Source of the DNA: Alphaproteobacteria bacterium
GTDB lineage: Bacteria; Pseudomonadota; Alphaproteobacteria; SMXP01
Length of the DNA stretch: 6,989 nt
Reading direction: 5' to 3'
Assembly: GCA_004356335.1 (NCBI GenBank)
Contig: SMXP01000116.1
Coordinates: 1-6,989 of the forward strand
Part shown: positions 5,543 to 6,989 of the stretch, piece after piece
Numbering within the stretch: the first letter of the stretch is position 1
How the letters are laid out: each line of letters opens with the position of its first letter
Made by a program: the position numbers and the translations under genes
Notes under the pieces: generated by a model
The model's input: only the letters and a program-made list of their open reading frames with translations
Database searches by the model: none
What the model was told of the DNA's origin: nothing

Positions 5543-6010
5543 ATGACAACATCCAAAACAGCATTAGCCGCTGTGGTCGCGGCTTCACTAGGCCTCGCAT
5601 CATGCGAAACCGGTCCGACCAACGAAGATATCGGCTTTCTGCTCGGTGCCGCGGCCGGCGGATTGATCGGCTCCCAGTTCGGCTCGGGCTCGGGCCAGTT
5701 GGCCTTTACCGCCTTAGGGGCGGTTTTAGGTGGCTTCGCGGGTCGGGCGGTGGCGCGCCGGCTTACCCGGCAAGATCATGCTTATATGAACGACGCGGCC
5801 TACCGGGCCGTTGATACGGGCCAGCCAACCAACTGGAGCAACACGGAAACCGGCCATTATGGCTCCGTCGCACCGAGCCAATCCTATGTGCAAGGGGGTC
5901 AGACCTGCCGCAACTTTAGCCAATCGGTGACCGTCGGCGATGACACCGGCAGCGGCACCGCAACGGCGTGTCAATTGCCCGATGGATCCTGGCAAATCAG
6001 ACAAACCTAG
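5543..6010 (+). CDS. 17-kDa surface-antigen lipoprotein, RT0821/Lpp0805 family
   Basis: A 155-residue outer-membrane-type lipoprotein. Residues 1-20 form a lipoprotein signal with lipobox LASC, Cys21 being lipidated. A glycine-zipper hairpin follows (35-67: LGAAAGGLIGSQFG and LGAVLGGFAGR), then a linker with RLTRQDHAYM (73-82). The conserved C-terminal domain is CRNFSQSVTVGD...ATACQLPDGSWQI (122-152), typical of the rickettsial 17-kDa antigen family, with Cys122 and Cys143 as a possible disulfide pair. The role is structural or envelope-stabilising and not precisely known. AAAGGG lies 11 bases ahead of the start and AGGAG only 3 bases ahead; an isolated TATGAT (5488-5493) is a possible -10 without a clear -35. 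The TAG stop codon lies in the CTAG end of the downstream palindromic repeat. Confidence 0.93.
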   Translation: MTTSKTALAAVVAASLGLASCETGPTNEDIGFLLGAAAGGLIGSQFGSGSGQLAFTALGAVLGGFAGRAVARRLTRQDHAYMNDAAYRAVDTGQPTNWSNTETGHYGSVAPSQSYVQGGQTCRNFSQSVTVGDDTGSGTATACQLPDGSWQIRQT

Positions 6011-6057
6011 AGCGCATTCAGGAAAACCGGTGGCCACTTTTCCTGGAAACACTCTAG
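6007..6057 (-). repeat. Palindromic intergenic element, copy D (short form, chimeric arms)
   Basis: The ends are a perfect CTAGAG (6007-6012) ... CTCTAG (6052-6057) pair; the middle stem is GGAAAA (6021-6026) with TTTTCC (6038-6043), around self-complementary GTGGCCAC (6030-6037). On the minus strand its 11-base core differs from copy C by a single base. The left arm CGCATTC is type alpha and the right arm GGAAACA is type beta, so the arms are not complementary. It starts inside the stop codon of the lipoprotein gene. Confidence 0.9.
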
Positions 6058-6168
6058 CGCCCGGGGATTGTCTTAACGCTTTGGTATCTTCGGCCCTCTA
6101 GCCTTATCAAAATCCCGCTACAAAGCGGAACCCACGCCCCCAGAACGTATCGATAAGGTTGGCGCGAA

Positions 6169-6989
6169 ATGCTGCGTGACCCCTACCAAGTCTTAGGTGT
6201 TGCCAAAGATGCCGGCGACGCCGAGATAAAGGCGGCCTATCGGTCCCTGGCCAAGCGATATCACCCGGATATGTTTCCCGGGGATCAAGCCACGCTCGAA
6301 AAGTTTAGAGTCATTTCCGAGGCCTATGACGCCGTGCGCACCCTGTCGCACAAAGCACCGAGTCCTCAGAGATCAAAACGCCGCGCGCGCCGTGCGATGC
6401 CCCAAGCGGACCGGCAACAGCACAAAACCGCAGCCAAAGCAGCGGAAAAAAATGGTGCCTCCGAGCCTTCGAAGTCTGACGGAGAACCGGCCGCCGATTT
6501 CATAAGCGGCATCAAATCGGCCGGCAAGGGAACTTTCGAAAAACGCGACGGCGATATTCGTTATCAGCTCGACCTGTCATTCGAGGAAGCTTGTCTCGGC
6601 ACGACGAAACGCATGAAATTACCCAACGGCAGGAAATTTGATGTCGGTATTCCCGGCGGCATTTGCCAAGATCAACAAATCCGTCTGCCCACTGACGGGG
6701 GTGACCTTGCCCACGACAATCAATCAAGCCATGTCATTGTCAGCATTAACATCAAACACCACCCGCATTTCCAACGCCATGGGACGAACGTCCATCTTGA
6801 ATTGCCGGTCACCCTCGTGGAGGCTGTGGTCGGAGCAAAAATTCGGATTCCGACAATTGATGGATCGGTCATGTTGACCATTCCACCCGGCTCCAACGGA
6901 GATACGATTTTCCGTTTGTCGGGCAGAGGCGCCCTGGCGCAAGGTTTAACAGAATCCGGCGACCCGATCCACGGCGACCAATATGTCAG
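6169..6989 (+). CDS. DnaJ/CbpA-like co-chaperone (partial at right edge)
   Basis: An open frame of 273 codons running off the window. Residues 4-56 are a J domain (DPYQVLGVAKDAGDAEIKAAYRSLAKRYHPD...), with the HPD motif at 32-34 that stimulates Hsp70/DnaK ATPase. Residues about 128-205 and 207-273+ are the two DnaJ C-terminal beta-domains that bind client peptides (DIRYQLDLSFEEACLGTTKR; NVHLELPVTLVEAVVGAKIRIP), ending at HGDQYV, about 20-30 residues short of the usual end. No CXXCXGXG zinc motifs are present, so it is CbpA/type II rather than DnaJ proper. The usual helix IV and Gly/Phe-rich region after the J domain are missing; instead there is a basic Arg/Lys/Ala-rich linker (about 60-125, KRRARR at 70-75). 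AAGG lies 10 bases ahead of the ATG. It is co-directional with the lipoprotein gene, 158 bp downstream. Confidence 0.93.
   Translation, partial: MLRDPYQVLGVAKDAGDAEIKAAYRSLAKRYHPDMFPGDQATLEKFRVISEAYDAVRTLSHKAPSPQRSKRRARRAMPQADRQQHKTAAKAAEKNGASEPSKSDGEPAADFISGIKSAGKGTFEKRDGDIRYQLDLSFEEACLGTTKRMKLPNGRKFDVGIPGGICQDQQIRLPTDGGDLAHDNQSSHVIVSINIKHHPHFQRHGTNVHLELPVTLVEAVVGAKIRIPTIDGSVMLTIPPGSNGDTIFRLSGRGALAQGLTESGDPIHGDQYV

Noticed and set aside
5479..5814. 111-codon + strand frame overlapping the surface-antigen gene
   Set aside because: It is an Arg/Gly-rich out-of-frame reading of a clearly coding lipoprotein gene with no ribosome site; a shadow frame.
6077..6127. CGCTTTG/CAAAGCG 7-bp inverted repeat and overlapping CCGCT/AGCGG hairpin ahead of the DnaJ-like gene
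   Set aside because: The loop is 37 bases and the two pairings compete; no CIRCE-like or heat-shock promoter pattern was found nearby, so chance is likely.

Overview
The window looks like chromosomal DNA of an alphaproteobacterium, probably Rhodospirillales-like. This is inferred from three things: a 17-kDa (RT0821/Lpp0805-type) surface-antigen lipoprotein gene sitting between pdxH and a CbpA-type DnaJ gene, moderately high GC, and mosaic palindromic intergenic repeats of the kind known from alphaproteobacteria. No tRNA, rRNA, CRISPR, integrase or transposase gene is visible. Nine protein genes are supported; the last runs off the right edge.

Left part (1-2950): a Tat-exported lipoprotein of the short-chain dehydrogenase (SDR) family (+) converges with a four-helix cytochrome b561 (-, GTG start). 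Upstream of the cytochrome gene are two tandem palindromic repeats, then a small solo ParB/sulfiredoxin-fold protein (-). A 258-bp divergent promoter gap (2126-2383) separates the latter from an FMN split-barrel (PNPOx-like) flavoprotein (+) with a strong Shine-Dalgarno.

Middle part (2951-4657): a palindromic repeat fills the 92-bp gap between the PNPOx-like gene and a convergent, secreted glycine-zipper protein (-). Next is a gene-free 214-bp stretch holding a 9-bp direct repeat and a terminator-like hairpin with no obvious gene of its own. Then comes a FieF-like cation diffusion facilitator (-) in which every FieF zinc-site ligand I could recall is present at a constant offset.

Right part (4658-6989): a repeat copy and a long 9+9-bp hairpin lie between the CDF gene and pdxH (-), the last enzyme of pyridoxal phosphate synthesis/salvage. 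Divergent from pdxH is the surface-antigen lipoprotein gene (+), whose TAG stop codon lies in the CTAG terminus of another repeat copy. The partial DnaJ/CbpA-like gene (+) follows.

The genes are mostly single-gene units with housekeeping roles (cofactor synthesis, metal efflux, envelope, chaperone, redox) and do not form an obvious single pathway. The most notable feature is non-coding. Five copies of a nested, mosaic palindromic element occur in about 4.4 kb. They have two interchangeable outer-arm types and an optional inner hairpin. All lie 3' of at least one gene, and none is in the two divergent promoter gaps.
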